A stretch of DNA of 20,833 nt from an uncultured Frankineae bacterium (GCA_902805805.1 CADCUE010000307.1:1-20833); one strand, 5' to 3'. Positions 13,349 to 20,819 are shown, counted from the stretch's first letter. Made by a program: numbers and translations. Notes: generated from the sequence alone by a model not told the origin.

Positions 13349-14197
13349 TCACAGCCCGTGCGGCTCGGGGAGCAGCTCGGGGAAGTCGGGCGGGCGCTTC
13401 TCGGCCTTGGCCGTGAAGGCCTCGGCCATGTCGGCCGGCTGGAACATGCCGGCCTGCCAGGTCGCGATCTGCTCGAGCGCGTCGTCGACCGGGTGGTCGC
13501 GGGCGTAGTTCAGCGCGACCTTGGTGCCCCACACCGCGAGCGGCGAGTGGGCGGCGATCTCGCGGGCGGTCTGCAGCACGCCGTCGACGAGCGACCCGTG
13601 GTCGGCGTAGACCTCCTGCACGAGACCGACCTCGTACGCCCGACGGGCCGGGACGCGCCGACCCGTGTAGGCCATCTCGCGGGCGAAGCCCTCGGGCACC
13701 ACCTTGCCCAGCCGCTGCAGCGTGCCGACGTCCGCCGTCATGCCGATGTTGATCTCCTGCACGCAGAAGAACGCGTCCTCGGTGGCGTAGCGCAGGTCGC
13801 ACGCGGTGACGAGGTCGACGGCGCCACCGATGACACCGCCCTGCACGGCCGCGAGGACCGGCACCCGGGCCTTCTCCAGCGCGGTGAAGGACCACTGCAG
13901 GGCACGGGCGTGCGAGCGCGTACGGGCGTGCCGCCGCCCCGCCTCGCCGTCGCCGGCGGCCAGGCTGCTCGACCCGCCGCTGCCGAAGACCGACAGGTCC
14001 ATCCCGGCGCTGAAGTGCCGCCCGGTGCTGCTGAGGACCACCACGCGCGCGCTCGCGTCGTCGCTGATGCGCGTCACGATCTCCGGCAGCTCCCGCCAGA
14101 ACGCCGGGGTCATCGTGTTGAGCTCGTCCGGGCGGCACATCCGCAGGTGCGCGACCTTGTCGGCGATCTCGACGTCGAAGCAGGTGGGAGCGGCCAT
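13349..14197 (-). CDS. Enoyl-CoA hydratase/isomerase family protein, dienoyl-CoA isomerase-like
   Basis: A 282-residue crotonase-fold enzyme acting on acyl-CoA. The oxyanion-hole segments are HFSAGMDLSVF (61-71) and QGGVIGGAVDLVTACDLRY (119-137). The acidic residues Asp128, Glu148 and Asp156 are spaced 20 and 8 apart, exactly as Asp176, Glu196 and Asp204 of rat delta3,5-delta2,4-dienoyl-CoA isomerase. The segment ADVGTLQRL (155-163) also matches that enzyme. It probably isomerises dienoyl-CoA in beta-oxidation of unsaturated fatty acids. Ordinary enoyl-CoA hydratase activity is less likely. ATG 14197 has no clear Shine-Dalgarno. The gene is alone on its strand, divergent from the ABC ATPase gene. 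Confidence 0.9.
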   Translation of the reverse strand: MAAPTCFDVEIADKVAHLRMCRPDELNTMTPAFWRELPEIVTRISDDASARVVVLSSTGRHFSAGMDLSVFGSGGSSSLAAGDGEAGRRHARTRSHARALQWSFTALEKARVPVLAAVQGGVIGGAVDLVTACDLRYATEDAFFCVQEINIGMTADVGTLQRLGKVVPEGFAREMAYTGRRVPARRAYEVGLVQEVYADHGSLVDGVLQTAREIAAHSPLAVWGTKVALNYARDHPVDDALEQIATWQAGMFQPADMAEAFTAKAEKRPPDFPELLPEPHGL

Positions 14198-14227
14198 CGC
14201 TGCACTCTGCCACCCGCCTGCCGGTCA

Positions 14228-14261
14228 CCCGCGGTGCGTGCGGGCGGCGGGTCGCACCGGG
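14228..14261. repeat. Inverted repeat in the crotonase / ABC ATPase divergent region
   Basis: CGGTGCG (14232-14238) and CGCACCG (14253-14259) are an exact 7-bp inverted repeat with a 14-nt spacer, extendable with CCC (14228-14230) and GGG (14259-14261) if two bases bulge. It lies just upstream of the ABC gene's -10 box and could be an operator. Confidence 0.3.
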
Positions 14262-14279
14262 ACCCCGCGCCGGGCGGGC

Positions 14280-14285
14280 TACGGT
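14280..14285 (+). promoter_or_regulatory. -10 box of a leaderless promoter
   Basis: TACGGT matches the actinobacterial -10 consensus TANNNT and ends 7 nt before ATG 14293. This spacing places the transcription start at the start codon, so the ABC ATPase mRNA is probably leaderless, which agrees with the lack of a Shine-Dalgarno. The -35 region is not recognisable. Confidence 0.6.
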
Positions 14286-14292
14286 CGGGCCG

Positions 14293-15117
14293 ATGTCCGA
14301 GCCCGCGCCGCCGTCGTCGTCCGTCCCGCCGCCCGCCGTCCTGGAGATGTCGGGCGTCGCCGTGGTCCGGGACCGCTCCACCCTGCTCGCCGACGTCGAC
14401 TGGACGGTCCGCGAGGGCGAGCGCTGGGTCGTGCTGGGGCCCAACGGCGCCGGCAAGACGACCCTCGTCGCGGTCGCGGCCGCCACGCTGTTCCCGACCC
14501 GGGGCACCGTGCACCTGCTGGGCGAGCGGTTCGGCGCCACCGACCTCGGCGAGCTGCGCACGCGGGTCGGGCTGTCCAGCGCCGCGCTGGCCGACCGCTT
14601 CCCCGGTCGCGAGCGCGCGATCGACGTGGTCGTGACCGCCGCGTACGGCGTCGTCGGCCGGTGGTCCGAGCGCTACGACGACGGGGACGTCACCCGGGCG
14701 CAGGAGCTGCTCGGGCGGGTCGGTCTGCGGGCCTTCGCCGACCGGCGCTTCGGCACGCTGTCGGAGGGCGAGCGCAAGCGGGTGCTGCTGGCCCGGGCGC
14801 TGATGACCGATCCGGAGCTGATGCTGCTCGACGAGCCCGCGGCCGGTCTCGACCTGGGTGCCCGCGAGGCGCTGCTGCGGCTGCTGTCCCGGCTGGCGAT
14901 GGACACGGCCGGCCCCCCGAGCGTCCTCGTCACCCATCACGTCGAGGAGGTCCCGATCGGGACGACCCACGCGCTGCTGCTGGCCCGCGGGCGCAGCCTG
15001 GCGGCCGGCCCGGTCGCGGAGGTGCTGACCGGGCCGTTGCTGTCGCGGGCGTTCGGCCTGCCGCTGCAGGTCGAGGAGCGGGACGGCCGCTTCGCCGCAC
15101 GCGCCGCCACCCTCTAG
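14293..15117 (+). CDS. Orphan ABC transporter ATP-binding protein
   Basis: A 274-residue single ABC ATPase domain. Walker A is GPNGAGKTT (49-57), the signature is LSEGE (156-160, in place of LSGGQ), Walker B is LMLLDEP (176-182) and the switch histidine is His215 (VTHH). All catalytic residues are present. The 16-residue N-terminal extension is proline and serine rich. The sequence resembles stand-alone ATPases of the iron-siderophore/molybdate type, but no permease or substrate-binding protein gene lies in the window, so the transport partner, if any, is elsewhere. The stop codon is 12 bp from the stop of the convergent endonuclease/phosphatase gene. Confidence 0.9.
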   Translation: MSEPAPPSSSVPPPAVLEMSGVAVVRDRSTLLADVDWTVREGERWVVLGPNGAGKTTLVAVAAATLFPTRGTVHLLGERFGATDLGELRTRVGLSSAALADRFPGRERAIDVVVTAAYGVVGRWSERYDDGDVTRAQELLGRVGLRAFADRRFGTLSEGERKRVLLARALMTDPELMLLDEPAAGLDLGAREALLRLLSRLAMDTAGPPSVLVTHHVEEVPIGTTHALLLARGRSLAAGPVAEVLTGPLLSRAFGLPLQVEERDGRFAARAATL

Positions 15118-15129
15118 CGCGCCGGCCCG

Positions 15130-16119
15130 TCAGGTCGGCAGGACCGCCAGGTCCGCCACCACCGTGCGGTGGTCGCTGCCCGGCAGGACGATCTCGCGCA
15201 CGTCGCGCACCACGAGGCGACCGCCGTCGCCGTCGCGGACCAGGACGTGGTCCAGGTGCAGCAGCGGGGTGCTGGTGGGCCAGGTCCGGACGATCCCGCG
15301 CCCGCGCTCGTCGTGGGCGTCCCGGAGACCGGTCCTCAGCAGGCGGCGGAACGCCGCGTGGTCGCGGTCGGCGTTGAGGTCGCCCAGGACGACGGCGGGC
15401 AGCCGGGTGGCGCGGGACTCCGCCGCGAGGTCGGCCAGCGACCGGCGCCACAGCTGCTCGAGGACCGACACCGGCGGCAGCGGGTGGGCGGTCAGCAGGC
15501 GGACGTCGGTGCCGCCGACGCGGACGGTGCCCCGCGGCAGCTCCCGGCCACCGGCGGCGCGGGTGGACCGGTCGGCGAGCGGGAGGCGGCTGAGCAGGCC
15601 GACCGTCTCCTCGCGCGTCCCGAGCTCGGCGACGACGTGGGGGAGGTCGGTGAGCAGCCCGGAGGCCTGCAGACCGCGCAGACCCCGGCCGTCGAGCTCG
15701 GGCAGGACGACGACGTCCGGCCGCAGGGCCCGCAGCGCGCGTCCGGCCTCGGCCGGGTCGGGGTTGCGGACGTACAGGTTCGACACCACCACCCGCAGCC
15801 GAGGGGCGGTCGTCGCCCCGGCCGGCACCTCGGCGGCGCCGAGGGTCGGCGCGACGACCGCGACGTGGACGACGACCAGCGCCGCGGCGACGGTGCCCAG
15901 GGCGCGGCGACGCCACGCCGCGGCCAGGGCGAGCAGCGCGTACGCCGGCAGCAGCGTCAGCGGCAGCGCGCCGACGGCCAGGACGAGCAGCGTGCCGCGC
16001 TCGGCGCCGAGCGCGCGCACGACCGACAGGACGACCAGCGCGACGGCGACCGTCCAGGCCAGGACCAGCAGCACCCGCCCGCCGCCGCCGGGTGGCGGCA
16101 GCCCCACCTGCTCCGACAA
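15130..16119 (-). CDS. Membrane-anchored endonuclease/exonuclease/phosphatase family protein
   Basis: A 329-residue protein. Three hydrophobic segments (about 15-36, 42-68 and 74-95) are followed by an EEP metal-dependent phosphodiesterase domain (about 107-327), probably outside the cytoplasmic membrane. Active-site residues are Asn114 (VVSNLY), Glu141 (LPELDG), His212 (TAHP), Asp247 and Asn249 (GDLNAD), Asp290-His291 (HLDHV) and Asp316-His317 (GSDHRTVVADL). Family members hydrolyse nucleic acids, sphingomyelin or phosphoinositides; this one's substrate is unknown. The start is uncertain: TTG 16119 has no Shine-Dalgarno, while GTG 16107 has GGAG only 3 nt upstream. A strong hairpin lies 7 nt upstream. 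Confidence 0.87.
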   Translation of the reverse strand: MSEQVGLPPPGGGGRVLLVLAWTVAVALVVLSVVRALGAERGTLLVLAVGALPLTLLPAYALLALAAAWRRRALGTVAAALVVVHVAVVAPTLGAAEVPAGATTAPRLRVVVSNLYVRNPDPAEAGRALRALRPDVVVLPELDGRGLRGLQASGLLTDLPHVVAELGTREETVGLLSRLPLADRSTRAAGGRELPRGTVRVGGTDVRLLTAHPLPPVSVLEQLWRRSLADLAAESRATRLPAVVLGDLNADRDHAAFRRLLRTGLRDAHDERGRGIVRTWPTSTPLLHLDHVLVRDGDGGRLVVRDVREIVLPGSDHRTVVADLAVLPT

Positions 16120-16125
16120 CGCAGA

Positions 16126-16161
16126 CGGCCGCCGTTCCCCCTCGGAGGGGGACGGCGGCCG
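16126..16161. terminator. Strong GC-rich hairpin between DUF7455 and EEP genes
   Basis: CGGCCGCCGT (16126-16135) pairs with ACGGCGGCCG (16152-16161), and CCCCC (16137-16141) with GGGGG (16147-16151), leaving one bulged T and a 5-nt loop: 15 base pairs in all. It lies 18 bp after the DUF7455 stop and 7 bp before the EEP start, both on the minus strand. It probably terminates the DUF7455 transcript. Its closeness to the next start means it could also influence that gene's translation. Confidence 0.7.
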
Positions 16162-16178
16162 ACGGACGAGCGGCAGGA

Positions 16179-16379
16179 CTAGCTCTGCAGCGAGGCGGTC
16201 TCGTCGACCCAGTCGACGGCGGTCGCCTTGAGCTTGTCCTCGTAGGCCTTGGCGTGGTGACCGCAGAACAGCAGGTCGCCCGAGGAGAGCACGACTCGGA
16301 CGAACGCCTGCGCACCACAGCGGTCACAGCGGTCGGCAGCGGTGAGGGTGGGAGCGGACGGGGTCACAGTGGCGTTCAC
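16179..16379 (-). CDS. DUF7455 family zinc-ribbon-like small protein
   Basis: A 66-residue protein. LTAADRCDRCGAQAFVRVVL (12-31) is a near-perfect DUF7455 signature, followed by LLFCGHHAKAYEDKL (37-51). Cys18, Cys21, Cys39 and His41 or His42 can bind one zinc ion. The family is conserved in actinobacteria without known function. The start is GTG 16379, chosen because the product then begins VNATVTPSAP as in relatives; the frame remains open to 16460. No Shine-Dalgarno is seen. It is followed by a strong hairpin and diverges from the TRIC-type gene over 110 bp. Confidence 0.85.
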   Translation of the reverse strand: MNATVTPSAPTLTAADRCDRCGAQAFVRVVLSSGDLLFCGHHAKAYEDKLKATAVDWVDETASLQS

Positions 16380-16489
16380 GAGGACAACAACACCACATCT
16401 CGGGCCCGCGTTCCTGTCGAAGGCAGGATGGCGAGCGTGTCGGACCCGGATCGCAACCACACCGAAATCTCTCCGCGACGGGGCCGACG

Positions 16490-17134
16490 GTGAGCCCGTC
16501 GGCGACGCTGCTGGTCCTGGACCTGCTGGGCGTGTTCGTCTTCGCCCTGTCCGGGGCGACCCTGGCGGTGTCGCGCCGCTTCGACGTCTTCGGCGTGCTG
16601 TTCCTCGCCTCCGTCGCCGCCCTCGGAGGCGGGGCCGCCCGTGACGTGCTGCTGGGCGATCTGCCGCCGGCGGCCCTGCGCGATCCCCGCTACCTCGTCG
16701 TGCCGCTCGTCGCGGGCGTCGTCGTGTTCTTCTTCAGCCCGCTGGTCGAGCGGCTCGCGGGCGCGGTGCGGCTGTTCGACGCCGCGGGTCTCGGGCTGTT
16801 CGTCGTGACGGGCACGAGCAAGGCGCTCGACGCCGGGCTGGGGGCCGCGGCAGCGGTCGCTCTGGGCTGCCTGACCGGCATCGGCGGTGGTGTCCTGCGC
16901 GACGTGCTGGCCGGCGTGGTGCCGGTCGTGCTGCGGCGGGAGGTCTACGCGGTGCCGGCGCTGATTGGTGCCGCGGTCGTCGTGGTCGGGCACGGTCAGG
17001 ACGTGCGCGGGCCGGGTCTGCTGGCCGGTGCGGCCGCCCTCGTCTTCGGCCTGCGCATGCTCGGCGTGTGGCGCGACTGGCACGCCCCGGCAGCGCCGCA
17101 GCGGCAGGCCCGGCTCAGCCGCCCAGCAGGCTGA
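16490..17134 (+). CDS. Trimeric intracellular cation (TRIC) channel family protein (UPF0126)
   Basis: A 214-residue membrane protein with about seven helices, built as an internal repeat. Repeat 1 has FALSGATLAVSRRFDVFGV (18-36) and ALGGGAARDVLLG (44-56). Repeat 2 has LGLFVVTGTSKALDAGLG (101-118) and GIGGGVLRDVLAG (130-142). The paired GGGxxRDxLxG motifs are the family signature. Prokaryotic TRIC homologues form trimeric potassium-permeable channels; many are annotated UPF0126. The C-terminal 20 residues are basic and cytoplasmic. GTG 16490 has only a weak GGGG upstream. Its last 20 bp overlap the convergent reductase gene. Confidence 0.92.
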   Translation: MSPSATLLVLDLLGVFVFALSGATLAVSRRFDVFGVLFLASVAALGGGAARDVLLGDLPPAALRDPRYLVVPLVAGVVVFFFSPLVERLAGAVRLFDAAGLGLFVVTGTSKALDAGLGAAAAVALGCLTGIGGGVLRDVLAGVVPVVLRREVYAVPALIGAAVVVVGHGQDVRGPGLLAGAAALVFGLRMLGVWRDWHAPAAPQRQARLSRPAG

Positions 17135-18227
17135 CCAGCGCCCGCACGGGACGCCGCTGCACCTGCTCGTCGAGCGACGTCCCGCCCGCCACCAGGCGCG
17201 TGAACAGGCCCCAGGCGCCGGGCAGCGAGCGGAGCACCTCGTGCACGACCCGCGGGTGGCGCCGGAAGGCGGCCAGGGCCCGGCGACCGGCGGCCTGCTC
17301 GCCGCCCAGCACCTGCTCGACGGCGACGGGGTAGGACGCCGGGCCCTCGACCGCGGCCCGGCCGGCCAGCGCTCCGGAGCGCAGGGCGAAGGAGATGCCC
17401 TCCCGGGTCCAGGGCTCGAGCAGACCGGCGGCGTCACCGGCGACCAGCACGCGTCCGCGGACGAGCGGCGAGCCCGGTGCGCGCACGCGCGTGAGGTGGC
17501 CGCCGTCGGTGCCGGCCGTCGCGAGGTCGAGCCCCAGCGAGGCGGCGAAGGACCGGTAGTACGCCCGCACCGCCGGTCCCTGCGCCCGGTCGCCGATGAC
17601 GCCGACGGTCAGCGTGTCGCCCTTCGGGAACACCCAGCCGTACGAGCCGGGGACCGGCCCCCAGTCGAGCAGGGCGTGGCCGCCCCAGTCCGCGCCCGGC
17701 GGGGTGGGCAGCTCGGCCTCCAGGCCGAGGTCGACCTGCTCGCAGACGACCCCGACGTGGACCGCGGCGCGGCTGCCCGCACCGTCGGCGGCGACGACCG
17801 CACCGGCCCGCACGGTCGCCTCCCGGGTGTGGACGAGCACGCCGCCGGTCTGCTGCTCGTACGCCGTCACCGTCACACCGGTCCGCAGCTCCGCACCGGC
17901 CTCGAGGGCGACCTGCACCAGTGCCGCGTCGAGGTCGGCGCGCAGCACCATGGGGAGGAAGGCCTCGGCAGTGCGGGTGAACCGGGCGCCGCCGCGCGAG
18001 GTGAAGCTCAGCCGCCCGACCCGGTCGAGGCTGAGCGCCGGCACGTCGACCCCTGCCGTCGCCAGGGCCGTCTGGGCGGCGCCGATCAGGCCGCCGCCGC
18101 ACCGCTTGTAGCGGGGCAGGTGCTCGCGCTCCAGCAGCAGGGTGCGCGCACCGGCCCGCCGGGCGGCCAGTGCGGCAGCCGCGCCGGCGGGTCCCGCCCC
18201 CACGACGACGACGTCCGGGTCGCTCAC
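17115..18227 (-). CDS. Geranylgeranyl reductase family FAD-dependent oxidoreductase
   Basis: A 370-residue flavoprotein. The FAD dinucleotide motif is VVVGAGPAGAA (7-17). The family signature PRYKRCGGGL (38-47) contains Cys43. Further FAD contacts are VVAADGAGSR (144-153) and VLVAGDAAGLLEPWTREGISFAL (260-282). Members reduce isoprenoid double bonds in chlorophyll, archaeal lipids or menaquinone side chains; in this organism a polyprenyl or menaquinone substrate is plausible. The start is GTG 18227, which gives the usual short N-terminus (VSDPDVVVVGAG). It lies 28 bp after the patatin stop and is the last gene of a three-gene operon. The 3' end overlaps the TRIC-type gene by 20 bp. Confidence 0.9.
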   Translation of the reverse strand: MSDPDVVVVGAGPAGAAAALAARRAGARTLLLEREHLPRYKRCGGGLIGAAQTALATAGVDVPALSLDRVGRLSFTSRGGARFTRTAEAFLPMVLRADLDAALVQVALEAGAELRTGVTVTAYEQQTGGVLVHTREATVRAGAVVAADGAGSRAAVHVGVVCEQVDLGLEAELPTPPGADWGGHALLDWGPVPGSYGWVFPKGDTLTVGVIGDRAQGPAVRAYYRSFAASLGLDLATAGTDGGHLTRVRAPGSPLVRGRVLVAGDAAGLLEPWTREGISFALRSGALAGRAAVEGPASYPVAVEQVLGGEQAAGRRALAAFRRHPRVVHEVLRSLPGAWGLFTRLVAGGTSLDEQVQRRPVRALVSLLGG

Positions 18228-18255
18228 GGGCGCCGCCCGGGCCGCGACCGCCCGC

Positions 18256-19224
18256 TCACCGCGAGCGCTGCGACTGCGCCAGCCGCTCGGCGAGGTCCGG
18301 CCGCGCAGCCAGCCGTGCAAGGGTGGACGCCCCAGCGCGGTCGACGACCTCCTCGGCGACGATGCCCTTCATCGGGTTGAGCCCCATCACCGGCAGGTCC
18401 TCCGGGCTGGGCTGCAGGACGACGACGTGCGCGCCCCCGCGGCGCAGCTGGCGCACCTCGGCGGCCAGGTAGCGGCGCAGCGCCAGGCGCAGGGCCGCGT
18501 CGGCGCTCGGCCGCCGCAGGCCACCGTGCCGCACGGTCATCGGCGAGCTGACGACGACGAGGTCGGGACGGTCGTCCAGCACGACGTCGGCGTTGCTCGG
18601 CGAGTGCGCGCCGCCGTCGACGTACGCCTCGCCGTCCACGACGACGGGGGCGAAGTACGACGGGATGGCGCAGGAGGCGGCGACCGCGGTGCCGACGTCG
18701 ACCGTGGGGGCGCCAGGGGCGCCGAAGACCACGCGCTGGGCGTCACGGGCGCGCACGGCCGTGATCCGCAGGTCCCGCTCGGGCCACGCGTGCCCGTGCA
18801 GGTGCTGGACCGAACGGGCGATCATGTCCGTGCCGATCTGGCCGGGCGGCAGCAGGCTGGAGGCGAGGGCGCCGGGGCGGACGGCCCACGGCCGCCGCGC
18901 CGCGTGCAGCAGCGCGCCGGCGGCCGGCGGCCAGCGCCCGGTGGGCACCGGCTCGGCGACGGGCAGCCGGGGCATCGCCCGGCGTGCGCCCCGGATGCGC
19001 CGGCCCTCGGGGGACAGCGGCTCGCCCAGCATCTCGGCCCGCAGGTCGGCCACCGACAGGCCCCCGGCCAGCCCGGCGGCGACCATCGAGCCGGCCGAGC
19101 TGCCGACCAGGATGTCGGCCGACCGCGCGTCGAAGCCGGCCTGCTCACCCAGCGCGCCGAGCACGCCGAGGTGGAACGCCTGCCCGACGATGCCGCCCGC
19201 GGCCAGGACGACAGCGGTCTTCAC
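18256..19224 (-). CDS. Patatin-like phospholipase
   Basis: A 322-residue serine lipase of the patatin family, acting as phospholipase A or acyl hydrolase through a Ser-Asp dyad. The oxyanion-hole glycines are at AAGGIVGQ (8-15), the nucleophile is Ser43 in GSSAGS (41-46), and the catalytic aspartate is Asp203 in YVDGGAHSPSNAD (201-213). No signal peptide is present, so the protein is probably cytoplasmic. GTG 19224 overlaps the upstream stop codon as GTGA, so it is translationally coupled to the DUF1330 gene. Together with the reductase downstream it forms a lipid-related operon, although a shared pathway is not established. Confidence 0.92.
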   Translation of the reverse strand: MKTAVVLAAGGIVGQAFHLGVLGALGEQAGFDARSADILVGSSAGSMVAAGLAGGLSVADLRAEMLGEPLSPEGRRIRGARRAMPRLPVAEPVPTGRWPPAAGALLHAARRPWAVRPGALASSLLPPGQIGTDMIARSVQHLHGHAWPERDLRITAVRARDAQRVVFGAPGAPTVDVGTAVAASCAIPSYFAPVVVDGEAYVDGGAHSPSNADVVLDDRPDLVVVSSPMTVRHGGLRRPSADAALRLALRRYLAAEVRQLRRGGAHVVVLQPSPEDLPVMGLNPMKGIVAEEVVDRAGASTLARLAARPDLAERLAQSQRSR

Positions 19225-19616
19225 GAGGGCGTGCCCGCGCCGGGGCTGCCCCCGTCCCAGGGGACGGTGGCTTGCAGGACGGCCTCCTCGAGCGCCTGCG
19301 TGCGCAGGTGCGTGCCCTCGCCGTACGCCGGGTCGCGGACCATGTCGCTGAACGCCAGCCGGCTCGGGTAGCGCACGAGCAGGACGGCGTCCCAGGACTG
19401 GCCCGGCTCGGCGACCAGCGCCGTGCTGCCGTCTCCGACGTACAGGACCTCCGCCCCGAAGCGCGTCGCCGTCCGCCGGAAGTGCTCGACGTACTGGGCG
19501 TAGCGCTGCCGCCCGCCGTCGGGCGCGAAGCGCAGCAGGTTGAGCATGACGACCGGACCACCAGGGTCCTCGGCGAGGTAGCGCTTGAGGTCCGCCCCTC
19601 GGGGGTCGACGGCCAC
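19221..19616 (-). CDS. DUF1330 family protein
   Basis: A 131-residue soluble protein with a ferredoxin-like alpha/beta pattern. PVVMLNLLRFAPDGGRQRYA (21-40), GAEVLYVGDG (54-63) and WDAVLLVRYPSRLAFSDMV (75-93) match DUF1330 family proteins, which are related to the dimeric alpha/beta-barrel stress-response or monooxygenase fold. The function is unknown. GTG 19616 has AAGGAG 5 nt upstream. It is first in the minus-strand operon, divergent from lactate 2-monooxygenase with only 27 bp between start codons. Confidence 0.87.
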   Translation of the reverse strand: MAVDPRGADLKRYLAEDPGGPVVMLNLLRFAPDGGRQRYAQYVEHFRRTATRFGAEVLYVGDGSTALVAEPGQSWDAVLLVRYPSRLAFSDMVRDPAYGEGTHLRTQALEEAVLQATVPWDGGSPGAGTPS

Positions 19617-19643
19617 GTCAGCTCCTTGCGGTAGGAACGGCAG
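19617..19643. promoter_or_regulatory. 27-bp divergent spacer holding both ribosome-binding sites
   Basis: AAGGAG (19622-19627, minus strand, 5 nt from GTG 19616) and AGGA (19633-19636, plus strand, 7 nt from ATG 19644) both lie in 27 bp. No room remains for two promoters. At least one transcript must start inside the opposing gene, so the 5' ends of the two mRNAs probably overlap. Confidence 0.7.
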
Positions 19644-20801
19644 ATGAGCAACGGGCCGTTCGCGGACTTCCAGAACGAGGTCTACCTCAAGGGGCTGCTC
19701 GGTGAGCTGCCGACCCTGCCGTTCGGCTGGCGGGAGGTCGAGGCGGCGGCGTACGCGGTGATGACGCCGGGGGCGGTCGGCTACGTCGCCGGCGGCGCCG
19801 GGGGCGAGGACACGATGGCGGCCAACCGGGCGGCGTTCGACCGGTGGCGGCTGGTCCCGCGGATGCTGCGCGGCATCCCGGCGCAGCGCGACCACGCCAC
19901 GACGGTGCTGGGGACGACGATGCCGGCGCCGGTGCTGCTGGCGCCGGTGGGTGTGCTGTCGATCGTGCACGAGCAGGCCGAGCAGGCGACGGCGCGCGCC
20001 GCCGCCGCGCTCGGGCTGACGATGGTCGTGTCGACCGCCGCGTCGTTCTGCCTGGAGGACGTCGCGGGGTCCGCGCCGGGCGCACCCCGCTGGTTCCAGC
20101 TGTACTGGCCCTCCGACCGGGAGCTCGCCGCCTCCTTCGTCGCCCGCGCCGAGGCGGCGGCGTACGAGGCGCTCGTCGTCACGCTCGACACCTGGCAGCT
20201 CGGCTGGCGCCCGCGCGACCTGTCCTCGGCCTACCTGCCGTTCCTGCGGGCGCACGGAGTGGCCAACTACTTCAGCGACCCGGTGTTCGCCCGCGGGCTG
20301 CCGGAGGGCGACGAGGGTGCCGCCGTGATGAAGTTCGTCGGGCTGTTCAACAACCCGACGCTCACCTGGGACGACCTCGGCTGGCTGCGGACGCAGACCT
20401 CGCTGCCGATCCTCCTGAAGGGACTGCAGCACCCCGACGACGTGCGCCGCGCGGCCGACGCGGGCGTGCAGGGCGTCGTGTGCAGCAACCACGGCGGCCG
20501 CCAGGTCGACGGCGCGGTCGCCTCGCTGGACGCGCTGCCCGGGCTGGTCGAGGTGGCGGGCGAGCTGCCGGTGCTGTTCGACAGCGGCATCCGCACCGGC
20601 GCCGACGCCGCCAAGGCCCTCGCCCTCGGCGCCGCCGCGGTCCTGCTCGGCCGGCCGTTCGTGCACGGCCTGGCACTCGGCGGTGAGGCCGGCGTGCACC
20701 ACGTGCTGCGCTGCTTCCTGGCCGATCTCGACCTGCAGGTCGGGCTCGCCGGGCACAGCTCCGTGAGCGAGCTGTCGCCGGAGTCGCTGCACCGGGTCTA
20801 G
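19644..20801 (+). CDS. Lactate 2-monooxygenase-type FMN-dependent alpha-hydroxy-acid oxidase
   Basis: Lactate 2-monooxygenase converts L-lactate and O2 to acetate, CO2 and water. The 385-residue (beta/alpha)8 protein has the full FMN-oxidase set: Tyr48 region (YVAGGAG, 48-54), QLYW (152-155), Lys259 (ILLKG), His283 as base and Arg286 (SNHGGRQVDG, 281-290), and Asp313 and Arg317 (FDSGIRTGAD). The segments LDTWQLGWRPRDL (181-193) and NYFSDPVF closely match mycobacterial lactate 2-monooxygenase rather than lactate oxidase or glycolate oxidase, and the N-terminus (FADFQNEVYLKGL) agrees. ATG 19644 has AGGA 7 nt upstream. It may form an operon with a gene starting at 20820. Confidence 0.92.
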   Translation: MSNGPFADFQNEVYLKGLLGELPTLPFGWREVEAAAYAVMTPGAVGYVAGGAGGEDTMAANRAAFDRWRLVPRMLRGIPAQRDHATTVLGTTMPAPVLLAPVGVLSIVHEQAEQATARAAAALGLTMVVSTAASFCLEDVAGSAPGAPRWFQLYWPSDRELAASFVARAEAAAYEALVVTLDTWQLGWRPRDLSSAYLPFLRAHGVANYFSDPVFARGLPEGDEGAAVMKFVGLFNNPTLTWDDLGWLRTQTSLPILLKGLQHPDDVRRAADAGVQGVVCSNHGGRQVDGAVASLDALPGLVEVAGELPVLFDSGIRTGADAAKALALGAAAVLLGRPFVHGLALGGEAGVHHVLRCFLADLDLQVGLAGHSSVSELSPESLHRV

Positions 20802-20819
20802 GCGAGCGGGGGACGCACG

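Noticed and set aside
13221..14561. Apparent fusion of the cupredoxin lipoprotein to a long upstream frame
   Set aside because: The upstream part is an out-of-frame reading of the crotonase gene; a lipoprotein signal must be N-terminal, and a Shine-Dalgarno supports TTG 13220.
16376..17437. 353-codon minus frame across the TRIC-type gene
   Set aside because: His/Gln/Arg-rich shadow of two real genes in other frames.
19617..20792. N-terminal extension of the DUF1330 frame
   Set aside because: It is antisense to lactate 2-monooxygenase, with no family similarity; AAGGAG supports GTG 19616.
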